Origin: CAZJDV01 sp964544865
Lineage (GTDB): Bacteria > Chloroflexota > Dehalococcoidia > Lucifugimonadales > CAJWER01
Direction: 5' to 3'
Length of the DNA: 26,674 bases
Assembly: GCA_964544865.1 (NCBI GenBank)
Contig: CAZJDV010000026.1
Span: 1 to 26,674, forward strand
In this document: in pieces, positions 1 through 8,514 of the stretch
Layout: every line of letters starts with the position of its first letter
Numbering within the stretch: position 1 is the stretch's first letter
Notes under the pieces: model-generated
Databases searched by the model: none
Seen by the model: only the letters and a program-made list of their open reading frames with translations
What the model was told of the DNA's origin: nothing
Translations under genes and position numbers: made by a program

Positions 1-260
1 CTGCAGCGCCATATCCCCTCTAACTCACTTCAGGCCGGGTGCTCCAGGGCTAGTTCGCGGTCGCTGCCACGCCGGGATTCCACCATTCCCCGTTCTCTAT
101 CGTGCGCGAGCCGCTACTACTCCCCTTCATCGCATCCGAATATGCACAATGTCCAGTAATAGGACAATATAGCATGGGAGATTCGAGAGTGTCAATGACT
201 ATCGTGTGGCTTGACGAACATTTGTTTCTGCGATAGTGTGCGCGGGGATTGAGGTAGGGA
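1..260. other. Upstream non-coding region
   Basis: No gene is supported here. The stretch is less GC-rich than most of the window. It holds the candidate promoter of the HD-phosphohydrolase gene at 211-239 and, further up, an imperfect inverted repeat at 148-154 and 162-168 (AATGTCC facing GGACAAT, 6 of 7 pairs, 7-base spacer) that could be an operator. The ORF on the minus strand at 192-497 is antisense to the HD gene and is not credible. Confidence 0.5.
211..239 (+). promoter_or_regulatory. Candidate sigma-70 promoter for the HD gene
   Basis: TTGACG at 211-216 and TAGTGT at 234-239 are separated by 17 bases, which fits a -35/-10 pair of the housekeeping sigma factor with a weak -10. It lies just before the Shine-Dalgarno GAGG at 251-254 and the ATG at 261. 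The leader would be very short. Confidence 0.4.
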
Positions 261-1514
261 ATGCAAATGCCCTCCTACGATTACAGAGACCCAATTTACG
301 GATTCATCACTGTCAATGACGCTGAGCAAGAGATTCATTGACTCGAGGGCCTTCCAGCGACTCCGACGAATTTCGCAGCTCGGTCCCACCAATCTTGTAT
401 ACCCGACGGCCAACCACACGAGACTTGAGCATTCCCTTGGAACGCTGCAATCATCAGACGAATTGCTGCGGGAACTCTTAGACCGGTCGCCCGGCATAGA
501 TGTCCTTGACTGGAATCGGCAAGAAAAGTTAGAGGCTCGGACATTACTACGTTTGGCATCTTTGCTCTACGGTGTGGGTCACGCTCCATTCTCGCATGCC
601 GCCGAGGACCTGTTTCCCGAAGAGTTGAAGCATGAAGACTACACCTATAAGATTATCGTCGAGTCCGAACTCGGCGATATAGTCGATAGGCACATGGGGC
701 GAGATGCCAGGATGCGTGTGGCGGAGATATCCATCGGCCAGGCCAAGTCCTCGAAGGACATTTTTCTCTCGCAGCTTCTGACCGGCAATTGGGGCACGGA
801 TCGAATGGAATACCTGAAACGAGACTCTCATCACCTTGGAGTGGCGTATGGGCAGTTTGATCGCTCCCGCCTCATAACCACATTGTCGATAAGAGAGAAT
901 CCCGACAACGGTGGTTCGGAGCTCATCTTGGAGAAAGGCGGTCTGTATGCAGTAGAAGTTTCTTGTTGGCCAGGTATTTCATGTTCCTCGATGTGTACTT
1001 TCACAAGACGCGGCGAATCCTGGACCTACATCTCACGGAATTTCTCAGAGCATGGCTTGATGACGGAGTCCTGCCATCTAGCATAGATAGATTTCTTGAG
1101 CTGGATGACATCAGACTGCTGGCAGCGATGGCTGACGACGCCACCGAACTCTCTCGGAGAATGCTTGGCAGGGAGTTCTTCCGCCAAGCATTCTTTACGG
1201 ACGACCATCCTGACCCGAAAGATCTTGTAGCCTCCTAGTTGCTCGTAAGCCAGGCGGATTCCCAATTCACGAAGGACGATATTCGGATTGACGAGGCTGA
1301 AAATGTACCATACAGCTATTCTCCGCCCCCAATTTTCGTACGGTCAGCCAACGGAGACCAGCCATTGACCAACCGGTCCCCCCTTGTGAAGAGTCTGAGC
1401 CGCATCCGGAAAAAGAGGATCTATGCAGATCAACAAATGCGTAAGACGGNNNNNNNNNNTGAGGCCTTCTGCCAAGAAAGGTGGAAGGCGATGATAGAGG
1501 AGACTGGCTTTTGA
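261..1514 (+). pseudogene. Decayed HD-domain dNTP phosphohydrolase (YwfO-like)
   Basis: The reading begins at ATG 261 behind GAGG (251-254) with the family N-terminus RDPIYGFITVNDAEQEI. It shifts frame near 336 (one extra base), shifts back near 961 (one base missing), meets an in-frame TAG at 1236-1238, and ends at TGA 1512-1514 after the N gap. Repaired, it encodes about 417 residues, normal for YwfO/EF1143-type dNTP triphosphohydrolases. The first metal histidine is kept in NHTRLEHSLGT. The second motif reads LLYGVGHAPFSH where the family has LHD-GH-PFSH, so the catalytic HD pair (568-573) has become YG. The late aspartate before DRMEYL appears to be Gly (793-795). The protein is almost certainly inactive. 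The YwgA-like partner 27 bases downstream is also broken. The alignment is from memory of the family. Confidence 0.8.
1450..1459. other. Assembly gap (10 N)
   Basis: Ten consecutive N bases interrupt the 3' part of the HD pseudogene. The reading frame resumes in phase after the gap, but the true gap length is unknown, so the sequence on either side was joined by scaffolding. Confidence 0.98.
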
Positions 1515-1541
1515 TGTGTCACAATCGAAGGAGATAACAAT

Positions 1542-2082
1542 ATGGTTAACCTCTTCTTTAAGTGGTCAGTTCTGATTCTGGCCGTCATGGAAGGCGAGAG
1601 GCGCGAGACTCGCATCGGACATACACTGATGCAGAAGCTAGTCTACCTTCTCCAGTCCGCGGTCGGAATCGAAGTGGGCTACGGCTACCGTCTTCACCAT
1701 TACGGTCCCTACTCTGAGGAGTTATAGAGCGATCTCACCTCTCTTTCGGATATTGACGTCCTGAACGTAGAGCCGTCGCCGGACGGCTACGGGTATTTCA
1801 TCTCCTTGGGAGACCAGCGGCGAGTCAACCACATTCTCCAACAGCACGAAGGCTTGCCAAAGGATGAGGTAGAAGCCGTTGGTCGAAAAACCGGGAGGCC
1901 TAGACTCTCGAAACCTGGAGTTGATTGCTACGACCCACTTCGTTCATGCGAACCTGCAGCACAGGAATCGCGAGTCAGGTGAAGACGCCGTCAAGACAGC
2001 GGTCAGGTGACTAAAACCCCACTTTTCCGACCATGACGTCAATGGCGCAATAGCTCTGCTCACGAAGCAGGGCTGGTACTAG
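1542..2082 (+). pseudogene. Decayed YwgA-like protein
   Basis: A perfect Shine-Dalgarno (AAGGAG at 1529-1534) precedes ATG 1542. The product starts with a region typical of YwgA proteins (LMQKLVYLLQ, then GYGYRLHHYGPYSEEL) and is cut by TAG at 1725-1727. The same frame continues as coding-like sequence (SDIDVLNVEPSPDGYGYFIS) to a frameshift near 1886-1895. It resumes as NLELIATTHFVHANLQ, meets TGA at 2008-2010, and ends with DHDVNGAIALLTKQGWY and TAG at 2080-2082. Repaired length is about 180 residues, the usual size. Function is unknown. In Bacillus subtilis ywfO and ywgA are neighbours, as the HD gene and this gene are here, which supports the identification. Both stops are explainable by C-to-T changes (CAG to TAG, CGA to TGA). 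Confidence 0.7.
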
Positions 2083-2110
2083 ATTCTGTGCTCCCCTGAG
2101 CCCGAACACC

Positions 2111-2794
2111 ATGCCAACACACGCTCACTTCACTCCAGCGCTTTTCCAGTTCCTAGTAGAGCTCGGGTTCAATAACGATCGCGAGTGGTTTCGGGCCAAC
2201 AAGGCCCGCTGCGACGCCGATGTGCGGGACCCTCTGCTAGAGTTTGTCGCCGACTTCGGCGAGCGGCTCCGGGAGATAAGCCCCCACTACGTCGCCGATC
2301 CCAGGCCTGTCGGCGGCTCCATGTTCCGCATCCATCGCGACATCCGATTCGCCCGGGACAAGACACCGTACAAGACCAACGCCGGCGCCCACTTCCAGCA
2401 CCGGGTGGGCAGAGAGGTGCACGGGCCGGGGTTCTATCTGCACCTGGAGCCGGGCCACGTCTATGCCGGAGCCGGCATCTGGCATCCCGACTCAGAGACC
2501 CTCGGCAAGGTCCGCGATACCATCGTGGCCAACCCCGCCAGGTGGCGCAGGATCGTGGAGGACGACGGTTGTCGGCAGCGCTTTCAGATGGAATGCGACT
2601 CGCTGAAGCGCGCCCCCAAGGGGTACGACCCCGATGACCCGCTGATCGACGACCTCAAGCGCAAGGACTTCGTCGCCTCCACCACCTTCACCGAGGCCTG
2701 CTCCCCCTGGTTCCTCGACAACTACGCCGACACGTGCCACGCCGCCGCGCCGTTTACCGAGCTCCTCACAACCGCCGTCGGGCTGCCCTGGTAG
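2111..2794 (+). CDS. DUF2461 domain protein
   Basis: An intact 227-residue protein with the DUF2461/TIGR02453 pattern: N-terminal FTPALFQFLVELGFNNDREWF, then MFRIHRDIRFARDKTPYKTN, then YLHLEPGHVYAGAGIW and a helical C-terminus. The length matches the family. The biochemical function of DUF2461 is unknown; it is cytosolic, with no signal or membrane segment. No strong ribosome binding site is seen before ATG 2111, which lies 28 bases after the end of the decayed YwgA gene, so it may have been co-transcribed with that pair. Its GC content is visibly higher than the two broken genes before it. Confidence 0.9.
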   Translation: MPTHAHFTPALFQFLVELGFNNDREWFRANKARCDADVRDPLLEFVADFGERLREISPHYVADPRPVGGSMFRIHRDIRFARDKTPYKTNAGAHFQHRVGREVHGPGFYLHLEPGHVYAGAGIWHPDSETLGKVRDTIVANPARWRRIVEDDGCRQRFQMECDSLKRAPKGYDPDDPLIDDLKRKDFVASTTFTEACSPWFLDNYADTCHAAAPFTELLTTAVGLPW

Positions 2795-2981
2795 GACAGC
2801 GTATCGCCTGATCGATATTGCGATTATGCCGTCTTCGTATAGTCGCGGAAGAATTTCTGCAATAAACTCCCTGAATTAGCTGGAAGTATACACTCGTCGA
2901 CTTGACAACTTGTGTAAAATGTAATCGCGGCAACGGCCGAAAGATTTTCGCCATCATTGATGTCTCCAGGAAAGGACAGTC

Positions 2982-3116
2982 ATGGACCGGATGACCGAGT
3001 GGTTTCAGAGTAGGCGTGACAAGATCGGTTGGGACGGCATCGTTTTCATCGTGATTATCTTGGTCGTCCTAGTGATCGTGGTCAGGGTATGCGCTGCGGG
3101 GAGTGCAGCTTCTTGA
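2982..3116 (+). CDS. Small single-pass membrane protein, 44 aa
   Basis: ATG at 2982 follows a purine-rich ribosome binding site (AGGAAAGGA, 2968-2976) at good spacing. The product begins MDRMTEWFQSRRDKIGWDG, continues into an almost pure Ile/Val/Leu stretch of about 18 residues, and ends VRVCAAGSAAS. This is a soluble basic N-terminus of about 17 residues followed by one transmembrane helix. The positive charge before the helix predicts N-in topology. I do not recognise a family. It stands alone between DUF2461 and the convergent dehydrogenase. The strong hydrophobic run plus a good ribosome binding site make a real gene more likely than chance, but it is short. Confidence 0.6.
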   Translation: MDRMTEWFQSRRDKIGWDGIVFIVIILVVLVIVVRVCAAGSAAS

Positions 3117-3234
3117 GAAATTAGGAGAGGCCGCCGCCCGTCCGCTGCCGCCTGGAGCCCGTTGGGCTGCGGGCCCGGCGCCGTCCATCTATCCTCGATC
3201 TGAATCAAGCCCTTGCCGCCAAACCGCTGTGCCC

Positions 3235-4131
3235 CTACTGCCCACTTATGGTGGTGTTGGCCATGTCCTCGATGAAATTGGCAATAGCGGCGTGGTCCGA
3301 GTCCGCCTTGCCGTCGTTCATGAGGGAGCCGAGCATCTGCTGTATCAGGCTCGTCACGGGCAGCGGCACGCCTAGCTCCTTGCCTGTGAGAAGCGCGTTG
3401 TGCAGGTCCTTTTGATGCAACCTGATGCGAAAACCGGGCGTGAAATTCCCTTCGATCATCATCGGAGCCTTAGCCTCCATGACAGTGCTGCCCGCCAGTC
3501 CGCCCCTGATGGCCTTGAAGACGGTCTCGGGATTGAGACCCGCTTTTTTGGCAAGGACCAGGGCCTCGCCGACGGCCTCGATGTTGGCGGCCACCACGAT
3601 CTGATTCGCCAGCTTGGTCGTGTTGCCGGCACCATAGTCGCCGCACAGCACGATGCTGCCGCCCAGGATCGCCATCAGGTCACTGTAGCAGTCGAATACG
3701 TCCTGCTTGCCGCCCACCATGATCGCCAGCGTGCCGTCGATGGCCTTGGGCTCCCCACCGCTCACGGGGGCATCGAGGAAGCTGACGCCCTGGGCTTCGC
3801 ATGCCGCCGCTATCTTCTGGGAACTGCCAGGCGCGATGGAACTCATGTCGATGACCGCGTCGCCGCTGGATGCACCCTCCAGTACCCCGTTCTGTCCGAG
3901 GATGGCGGCCTCCGAATCGGCGGAGTCCGGCACCATCGTAATTATCAACGGAGTCTTCTGCGCCACCTCCTTTGAGGAGGACGCCGCCTGGGCGCCTGCG
4001 ATGACCAGCTCCTCCACGGAGGAGCCGACCACGTCGTAGACCGTAAGCGAGTAGCCTGCCTTTATCAGGTTCTTGGCCATGGGCCTGCCCATGATGCCCA
4101 GTCCAATGAATCCTACGTTCTTTTCTCCCAC
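3235..4131 (-). CDS. Beta-hydroxyacid dehydrogenase, GarR/MmsB family
   Basis: A 298-residue NAD(P)-dependent dehydrogenase of the 3-hydroxyisobutyrate / tartronate-semialdehyde reductase family. The Rossmann motif GLGIMG is at residues 10-15, the substrate-binding motif FLDAPVSGGEP around 118-128, and the catalytic lysine of GAGNTTKLANQ at residue 173. The C-terminal helical domain ends with DHAAIANFIEDMA. I choose GTG at 4131 as the start because AAGGAG (complement of 4138-4143) sits 6 bases upstream; an upstream GTG at 4170 would add 13 residues that do not match the family. A strong promoter lies at 4207-4234. The substrate cannot be told from sequence; tartronate semialdehyde or 3-hydroxyisobutyrate are the likely choices. 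The RraA-like gene nearby also suits hydroxy/oxo-acid metabolism. Confidence 0.9.
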   Translation of the reverse strand: MGEKNVGFIGLGIMGRPMAKNLIKAGYSLTVYDVVGSSVEELVIAGAQAASSSKEVAQKTPLIITMVPDSADSEAAILGQNGVLEGASSGDAVIDMSSIAPGSSQKIAAACEAQGVSFLDAPVSGGEPKAIDGTLAIMVGGKQDVFDCYSDLMAILGGSIVLCGDYGAGNTTKLANQIVVAANIEAVGEALVLAKKAGLNPETVFKAIRGGLAGSTVMEAKAPMMIEGNFTPGFRIRLHQKDLHNALLTGKELGVPLPVTSLIQQMLGSLMNDGKADSDHAAIANFIEDMANTTISGQ

Positions 4132-4206
4132 TGTTTTCTCCTTGCTCCGTCCTGCCCGCGCGGCGCGCACCGCGCCGTGTGCATCCTACTGGATCATGTC
4201 AGTTGT

Positions 4207-4234
4207 ATTATAGTGAGCCAGTCGCCATCGTCAA
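4207..4234 (-). promoter_or_regulatory. Sigma-70 promoter of the hydroxyacid dehydrogenase
   Basis: Read on the minus strand, TTGACG (complement of 4229-4234) is followed after 16 bases by a perfect TATAAT (complement of 4207-4212). Transcription would start near 4200, giving a leader of about 70 bases before the GTG at 4131. Confidence 0.75.
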
Positions 4235-4329
4235 GGCCGTTGGTGCGAGGCAATCCAAGGTGTTAAGCTGTGTCGGGAGGCCGCTGCGGCCCACATGTGG
4301 CAATACGCAACGATAGGGGATCAAAGCAG

Positions 4330-4769
4330 ATGAGCGAAGCGCCCACTACCACGGTAGACCTGAAATGGGAGAGGGCCTGAGGTTCGCCGCGACAGATGCC
4401 TACGGCCATTCGATAGCCATAGAGGCGCCCGAGGCCGACGGCGGGGACTTCGACTGCTTCAAGCCCGGTGCGATGCTGCTGACGAGCCTCGCGGGATGCT
4501 CCGGCATCGACGTGGTCGGCATCCTACGCAAGCAGCGCCAGGACGTCACCGCCATCGAGATCAAGGTATCCGGCGTGCAGGAGCCCGACCCGCCCTGGAC
4601 CTGGACCGGGGTCCACGTCGAGTACGTCCTCCACGGCCGGGACCTGGACGCCCACAGAGTGGCGCGCGCGATACATCTCTCGGAGACTACGTACTGCTCG
4701 GTAGGGGCCACGGTGGCGGGACGGTGCAAGGTCACCAGCGAGTTCCGGATCGTCCAGGACAAGCGCTAG
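4330..4769 (+). pseudogene. OsmC/Ohr-family protein, frameshifted near its start
   Basis: OsmC-family proteins are thiol peroxidases that reduce organic hydroperoxides. ATG 4330 opens MSEAPTTTVDLKWER and runs into TGA at 4378. One added G in the GGG run at 4373-4375 would join it to GLRFAATDAYGHSIAIEAP and the rest. Repaired length is 146 residues, normal for the family. Both redox cysteines are present: C57 in LTSLAGCSGIDV and C123 in ETTYCSVGATV. Translation could instead begin at the internal ATG 4365, which restores a 134-residue protein lacking only the first strand. Because the lesion is one base in a homopolymer, a sequencing error is a serious alternative to a true pseudogene. Confidence 0.8.
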
Positions 4770-4797
4770 CGGTCAGTCCGCATCGTCTCGGCCAACG

Positions 4798-4820
4798 TCT
4801 GAGCGGAGCGAAGAATATGG
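4798..4820 (+). repeat. Short intergenic repeat, copy 1
   Basis: This segment (TCTGAGCGGAGCGAAGAATATGG, split here as TCTGAGCGGAGCG then AAGAATATGG) matches a second copy at 14843-14865 at most positions. Both copies lie just after a gene end, here 28 bases after OsmC. From memory, TTCTGAGCG-n-GCGAAGAATCTGG elements are dispersed in many Chloroflexota and other environmental genomes; their role is unknown. Confidence 0.5.
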
Positions 4821-4874
4821 GCGGTTGGGACCGTGCGATGCGCCCAAACGCGAGTCTCCGCCACTGTCAACCAT

Positions 4875-5489
4875 ATGCTGAAACCCACGGGAACCCTCGA
4901 CACGCTGGCAGTAAGCTGCCGCCCGCTACAAAGGCCACCCGCCGGTCCCCCTATCGTCCTGGTTCACGGTGCGGCCAACTCCGCCGGGGTCTGGACCTTC
5001 TGGCAGCATGAGCTCGCCCGCCTCGGCTACGCCTCGTATGCTATCGATCTCCGAGGCCACGGCGATGGACGACTACGCATCAGACGTGAGGCTTCTCGTC
5101 GCCCAGATGGCAAGACCGCCCGTCATCATGGGTGGAGCATGGGCGGTCTCGCCGCCCTCATGGCAGCCGCGCCGGGGGGCGTGGCTGCGTGCGTCTGCCT
5201 CGAGCCGAGCCCTCCGGTCCTGGAATTGGACGAGTCTTTGCCGCTGCGGAGTGGCGTCTTCGGACCCCTTGCGTGTCCGGATCTCCTGGTTGCGGGGACG
5301 GGGGCCAGAAACAAGGCCGTGGGCCCGGATGACGCGCTTTTCCCCGGCGCGGACTACTACGAAGCGATGGGCGCGTCTCACTGGGGGCTCGTGTTGAGCC
5401 GGCGGACCCTCGCCAAGATGGTTCCCGTAGTGCTACGCTGGCTCGTGGCCCAGAACCTCAATAATTCCCTACATGGAGGCAGCAGATGA
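4875..5489 (+). pseudogene. Alpha/beta hydrolase, frameshifted
   Basis: The N-terminus carries the strand-loop PPIVLVHGAANSAGVW (oxyanion HG motif) and YASYAIDLRGHG. The frame then changes near 5056 to the +1 frame (ATAMDDYASDVRLLVAQMARPPVIM) and returns near 5132 to give the nucleophile elbow GWSMGG, Ser codon 5136-5138. The usual loop between GHG and the DYASDV helix is missing, so some codons were probably deleted along with the frameshift. The C-terminal part keeps a histidine in ASHWGLVLSRR that fits the catalytic His. The start could be GTG 4833 or ATG 4875; neither has a good ribosome binding site. The stop overlaps the next start as ATGA at 5486-5489, so the RraA-like gene was translationally coupled to it. 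Confidence 0.75.
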
Positions 5490-6166
5490 CCGAGGTGACC
5501 CCGGAGCAGCTAGAGGCATTGCGCCAGATGGTGTCGTGCACCATCGCCAACACCATAGAGACCTTTGACCTCAGACCGCGAAACGAGGGATTCATGACTC
5601 CCAACATCAGGAGCATTTTTCCAGAGATGGGAGGCATGATCGGCTATGCTGTAACCGCCGTGATCTCCGCCGAGAAGCCACCCACCCAACGCACGAACGT
5701 AACGCGTCCCGAGTGGTTCGACGAGATCCTGAAAATCCCCGAGCCGAGGGTCCTGGTGATGCACGACCTGGACTATCCCAACGTGATCGGCTCGTTCTGG
5801 GGGGAGGTCCAGGCCAACATCCACACAAGGCTCGGATGCGTCGGCACGGTGACGGACGGCGGCGTGCGCGACCTGGACGAGATGCGGGCCAAGGGCTTCA
5901 ACGCCTTCGCCACCGAGGTGCTCGTGTCCCATGCCTACATCCACATCGTCGACGTCAACGTGCAGGTAACCGTGGGCGGCCTGACGGTGAACCCGGGGGA
6001 CATAATAATGGGCGACAAGCACGGCGTCACGGGCATCCCAAAGGAGATCGCCGCCGCGATACCCGCCGCGGCCGAGGGCGTGGAGGCGAAAGAGCGGACC
6101 ATCATCGACCTGTGCAATTCCCCCGGCTTCAGTCTCGACGCGCTCAAAGCCTTGTTTCCGGGCTAG
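5486..6166 (+). CDS. RraA-like protein / HMG-CHA aldolase family
   Basis: An intact 226-residue member of the RraA / 4-hydroxy-4-methyl-2-oxoglutarate aldolase fold. The diagnostic stretch is GEVQANIHTRLGCVGTVTDG followed by GVRDLDEM, where the Arg binds substrate and the Asp the metal. The C-terminal half has the typical PGDIIMGDKHGVTGIP. Family members are either divalent-metal pyruvate aldolases or RNase E regulators; the regulator role is defined in Proteobacteria, so a lyase acting on a hydroxy-oxo acid is more likely here. GGAGG at 5475-5479 is a good ribosome binding site and the start overlaps the hydrolase stop. Confidence 0.88.
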   Translation: MTEVTPEQLEALRQMVSCTIANTIETFDLRPRNEGFMTPNIRSIFPEMGGMIGYAVTAVISAEKPPTQRTNVTRPEWFDEILKIPEPRVLVMHDLDYPNVIGSFWGEVQANIHTRLGCVGTVTDGGVRDLDEMRAKGFNAFATEVLVSHAYIHIVDVNVQVTVGGLTVNPGDIIMGDKHGVTGIPKEIAAAIPAAAEGVEAKERTIIDLCNSPGFSLDALKALFPG

Positions 6167-6198
6167 CTGCAAGCCGTCCTAAGAGGTGATAGCGGACG

Positions 6199-6236
6199 GG
6201 CGGCGCCCTCAGCTTGGTAATGCTGAAGGCGCCGCC
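6199..6236. terminator. Hairpin between convergent genes
   Basis: GGCGGCGCC (6199-6207) and CAGC (6210-6213) pair with GCTG (6222-6225) and GGCGCCGCC (6228-6236) around an 8-base loop, with a 2-by-2 internal loop. It lies between the 3' ends of the RraA-like gene and the minus-strand lipoprotein gene, so it can end transcription from both sides. There is no U-tract, so termination strength is uncertain. Confidence 0.5.
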
Positions 6237-6312
6237 ACGTTGCCTGGCGGTGCGGTCTCCAAAATGGAATTGCGCACGCCGGGGAATGTAGAAGAGAGCG
6301 CCCGCGCTAACC

Positions 6313-6323
6313 GGGGGGGGGGG
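6313..6323 (+). repeat. G11 homopolymer
   Basis: Eleven consecutive G residues lie 8 bases beyond the stop codon of the minus-strand lipoprotein gene. The tract is outside coding sequence. It is a likely site of slippage, in the cell or in sequencing. Confidence 0.9.
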
Positions 6324-6331
6324 CGGCGAGG

Positions 6332-8514
6332 CTACCGGATCTCCTCCGTTGTCGTTATCGGGTCTAGTGGGCCGTAAGTGAAAGTAACCTCGTAGACCCT
6401 TGCCTTCTCGTATGTGTAGGTCTGCTCGAAATGCCGCGGAATCGTGGCGCTCGGCGTCCAGACTATGCATCCGGGCATGATTGTACCGCCCGTACCATCG
6501 CCGAACTGCCACCTCGGGCCCTGGCAGTACAAGTCCTGGCTGTTGTCGGGACCGCCGGTCAACTCGGCGATGAGGCGCACTGTAAGTGGCTTGCCTGCCA
6601 CCAGCGTGGCGCTCAAACTTAGCTCAAACGGACCCGGGTCGGTGAGAACGTCGTTGGCGCCGGTCGGATCCATCGATACGGCTAAGGTGACGGTGTGGTC
6701 CGGCTCATCTCCCTTATCACTCGTACCCGGATATGGATTGAGGGCCACCAGCCCGATCAGATACCCGCCAGCACGTGCTACCGCTAGGTCGCCACGTCCG
6801 CCTTCGAGGATCAGTTCCTGCTGCCCCAGCTCGTCGCCGCCGAGGCTGATTCCGGTCAAGACCCTAGTGCGCCTCGCCCAGATGCAGGTCACGTTGGCCG
6901 CGCACCTGAAGTCCTCGAGTATATCCATGAACTCGATGCTGAGGTCTTGCGACTCAATGGTGGCCGTCTCGTAGAGCTTGACCTCAAACGGGCGCTCGAT
7001 GCCCGGAGTGGCATCCTGCCTCGTCTGCCCCGCAGGGTCTCTGGGCGTGTGGAATGTTGCCTCCGTTACGCCGTTGACCGCCACCTCATATTCCACCCCC
7101 GGCTCGAAGTCGCCGCCCAGATCGATGCGTGCCTCGACCGTCCCATACTGCATTGTGCACATGACATTTCCGGCGGGCTGAGTATTGGTCACCGTTACGA
7201 TGATCATGCGGCCCTCGACCGATACCTCGTAGCCGTCGATGGGAGCGAGGACCTCGACCGTTTTCGGCTCGCCTACCGACATTGGAGTCTCGACCGATTC
7301 GCCGCCCTCACCGGCGAACTGAGGGCCCAGCACGCGGCCAAGCGCGTCCAGCACCGCCAGGTCGTTGCCGACGTACAGGACGATAACCGTGCCGTTCCGC
7401 AAGAAATGCGGCGTGTCGATCCAGGCAAGGTCCATGAAGATACGTCCCTGCTCATCGGAGAAGGTGTGGCCATCCAGCGAGACCCTGCCCGCCTCAATCC
7501 CGGCCGTCGTCTCGTCGGCGTACTCGAAGACCTGGATCGTATCCTCGTTCACCTTTAAGATTCTTGCACCAACGGAATCGAACGGTTGTGAGATGTCGCC
7601 CTGGGGCTCGACATCGAGGCCCGCGGCGCGCAGCTCGTCCACTAGGTCACTCAGTCCTTCGGGAGCACCTGCCGGCGCAAGGGTATCGCATGTGATGCTC
7701 GGGTCTACAGCCAGCACACTGCTTGGCTCGCCGTTGACAATAACCTCGTAGACCCTTGCAAGGCTCGACCCCGCCGTCGATGATCATGCTCGTCTCGACG
7801 GTGCGGTATTCCTCGGTGCACGGCACACCGAGCTAGACCGCGTTCGTGATCTCGACCGTGAACGTGTCGCCATCGCGTTCCGGGCTGTGCCACGCGAGTT
7901 CGTGGCATCCGTCGGGAAGAGCGGAGACGATGCCCAGCGAGGAGTTGGGCAGCTCCGCCGCGACCTTGTCGATCACTACGCTCACTATCGGCGCCGGCGC
8001 CTCTGTCTCCTTCGCCTGCTGCCGACTCTGGGCGGTGAAGGAGGTGCTCTTGTCGTTGACGAGCACCGTGTAGGTCTTGCCGGGCTCGAAGTCGGAGCCC
8101 AGCGATATATTCGTCTCCACGATGCCGTACCGCATGTCGCAAGCCATGAGTCCCGATGGCTCGGGCTCAAGATTCGTGACCGTCACCTTGATCGTGCCGC
8201 CGTCGCGGGCCACCTCGTAGTCGCCAAACTTCACGCACTCGTTGGAGAGCCTCGAACTCACCGCAAGGAAATACTGGGGCGGGAAGGACTCGGCGACGTT
8301 TATCTCAACGCTCTGTATCGGGGCGAGAACCGCGACCAGGGCGGTCTCAGCCGGCTCCAGCGCGGCGGTTGGCGGCGGTGTGCCGCCGGACCTCTCGGAG
8401 CCGGCGATCGGGATAGCGTCACCGGGGTTCGCGCCGGAGCTCTGACACGCCAGTGCGATAATCAGGAACAGGCTTCATCAGTGTCAATGCTGAGATTCTG
8501 GTCCGCGAGATCAT
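6332..8514 (-). pseudogene. Large repeat-containing lipoprotein, interrupted
   Basis: ATG 8514, behind AGAGGAAAG, opens MISRTRISALTLMK. Removing one extra C at 8471-8472 gives LFLIIALAC|QSS, a lipoprotein signal with Cys at residue 23. The frame then runs to a TAG at 7833-7835, continues in the same frame, shifts by one base in the C run at 7769-7772, and ends at 6332. Repaired length is about 725 residues. Three related beta-type units are visible: around YGIVETNISLGSDFEPG, YRTVETSMIIDGG and YGTVEARIDLGGDFEPG, each followed by a Y-x-V-x-VN strand. Between units 2 and 3 lies a separate module with QVFEYADE and FLRNGTVIVLYVGND. After unit 3 comes a CAANVTCIWA domain and a C-terminal PKD-like fold (WQFGDGTGG, then TYTYEKARVYEVTF). 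It is an extracytoplasmic surface protein of unknown function. The two lower pieces may still be translated separately. Confidence 0.75.

Noticed and set aside
336..975. Programmed frameshifting in the HD gene
   Set aside because: No slippery heptamer was seen at either site, the shifts are in different directions, and a stop and catalytic losses are present too.
2902..2925. TTGACA with TAAAAT as promoter of the small membrane peptide
   Set aside because: The two boxes are only 7 bases apart and no good -10 lies 16-18 bases from TTGACA.
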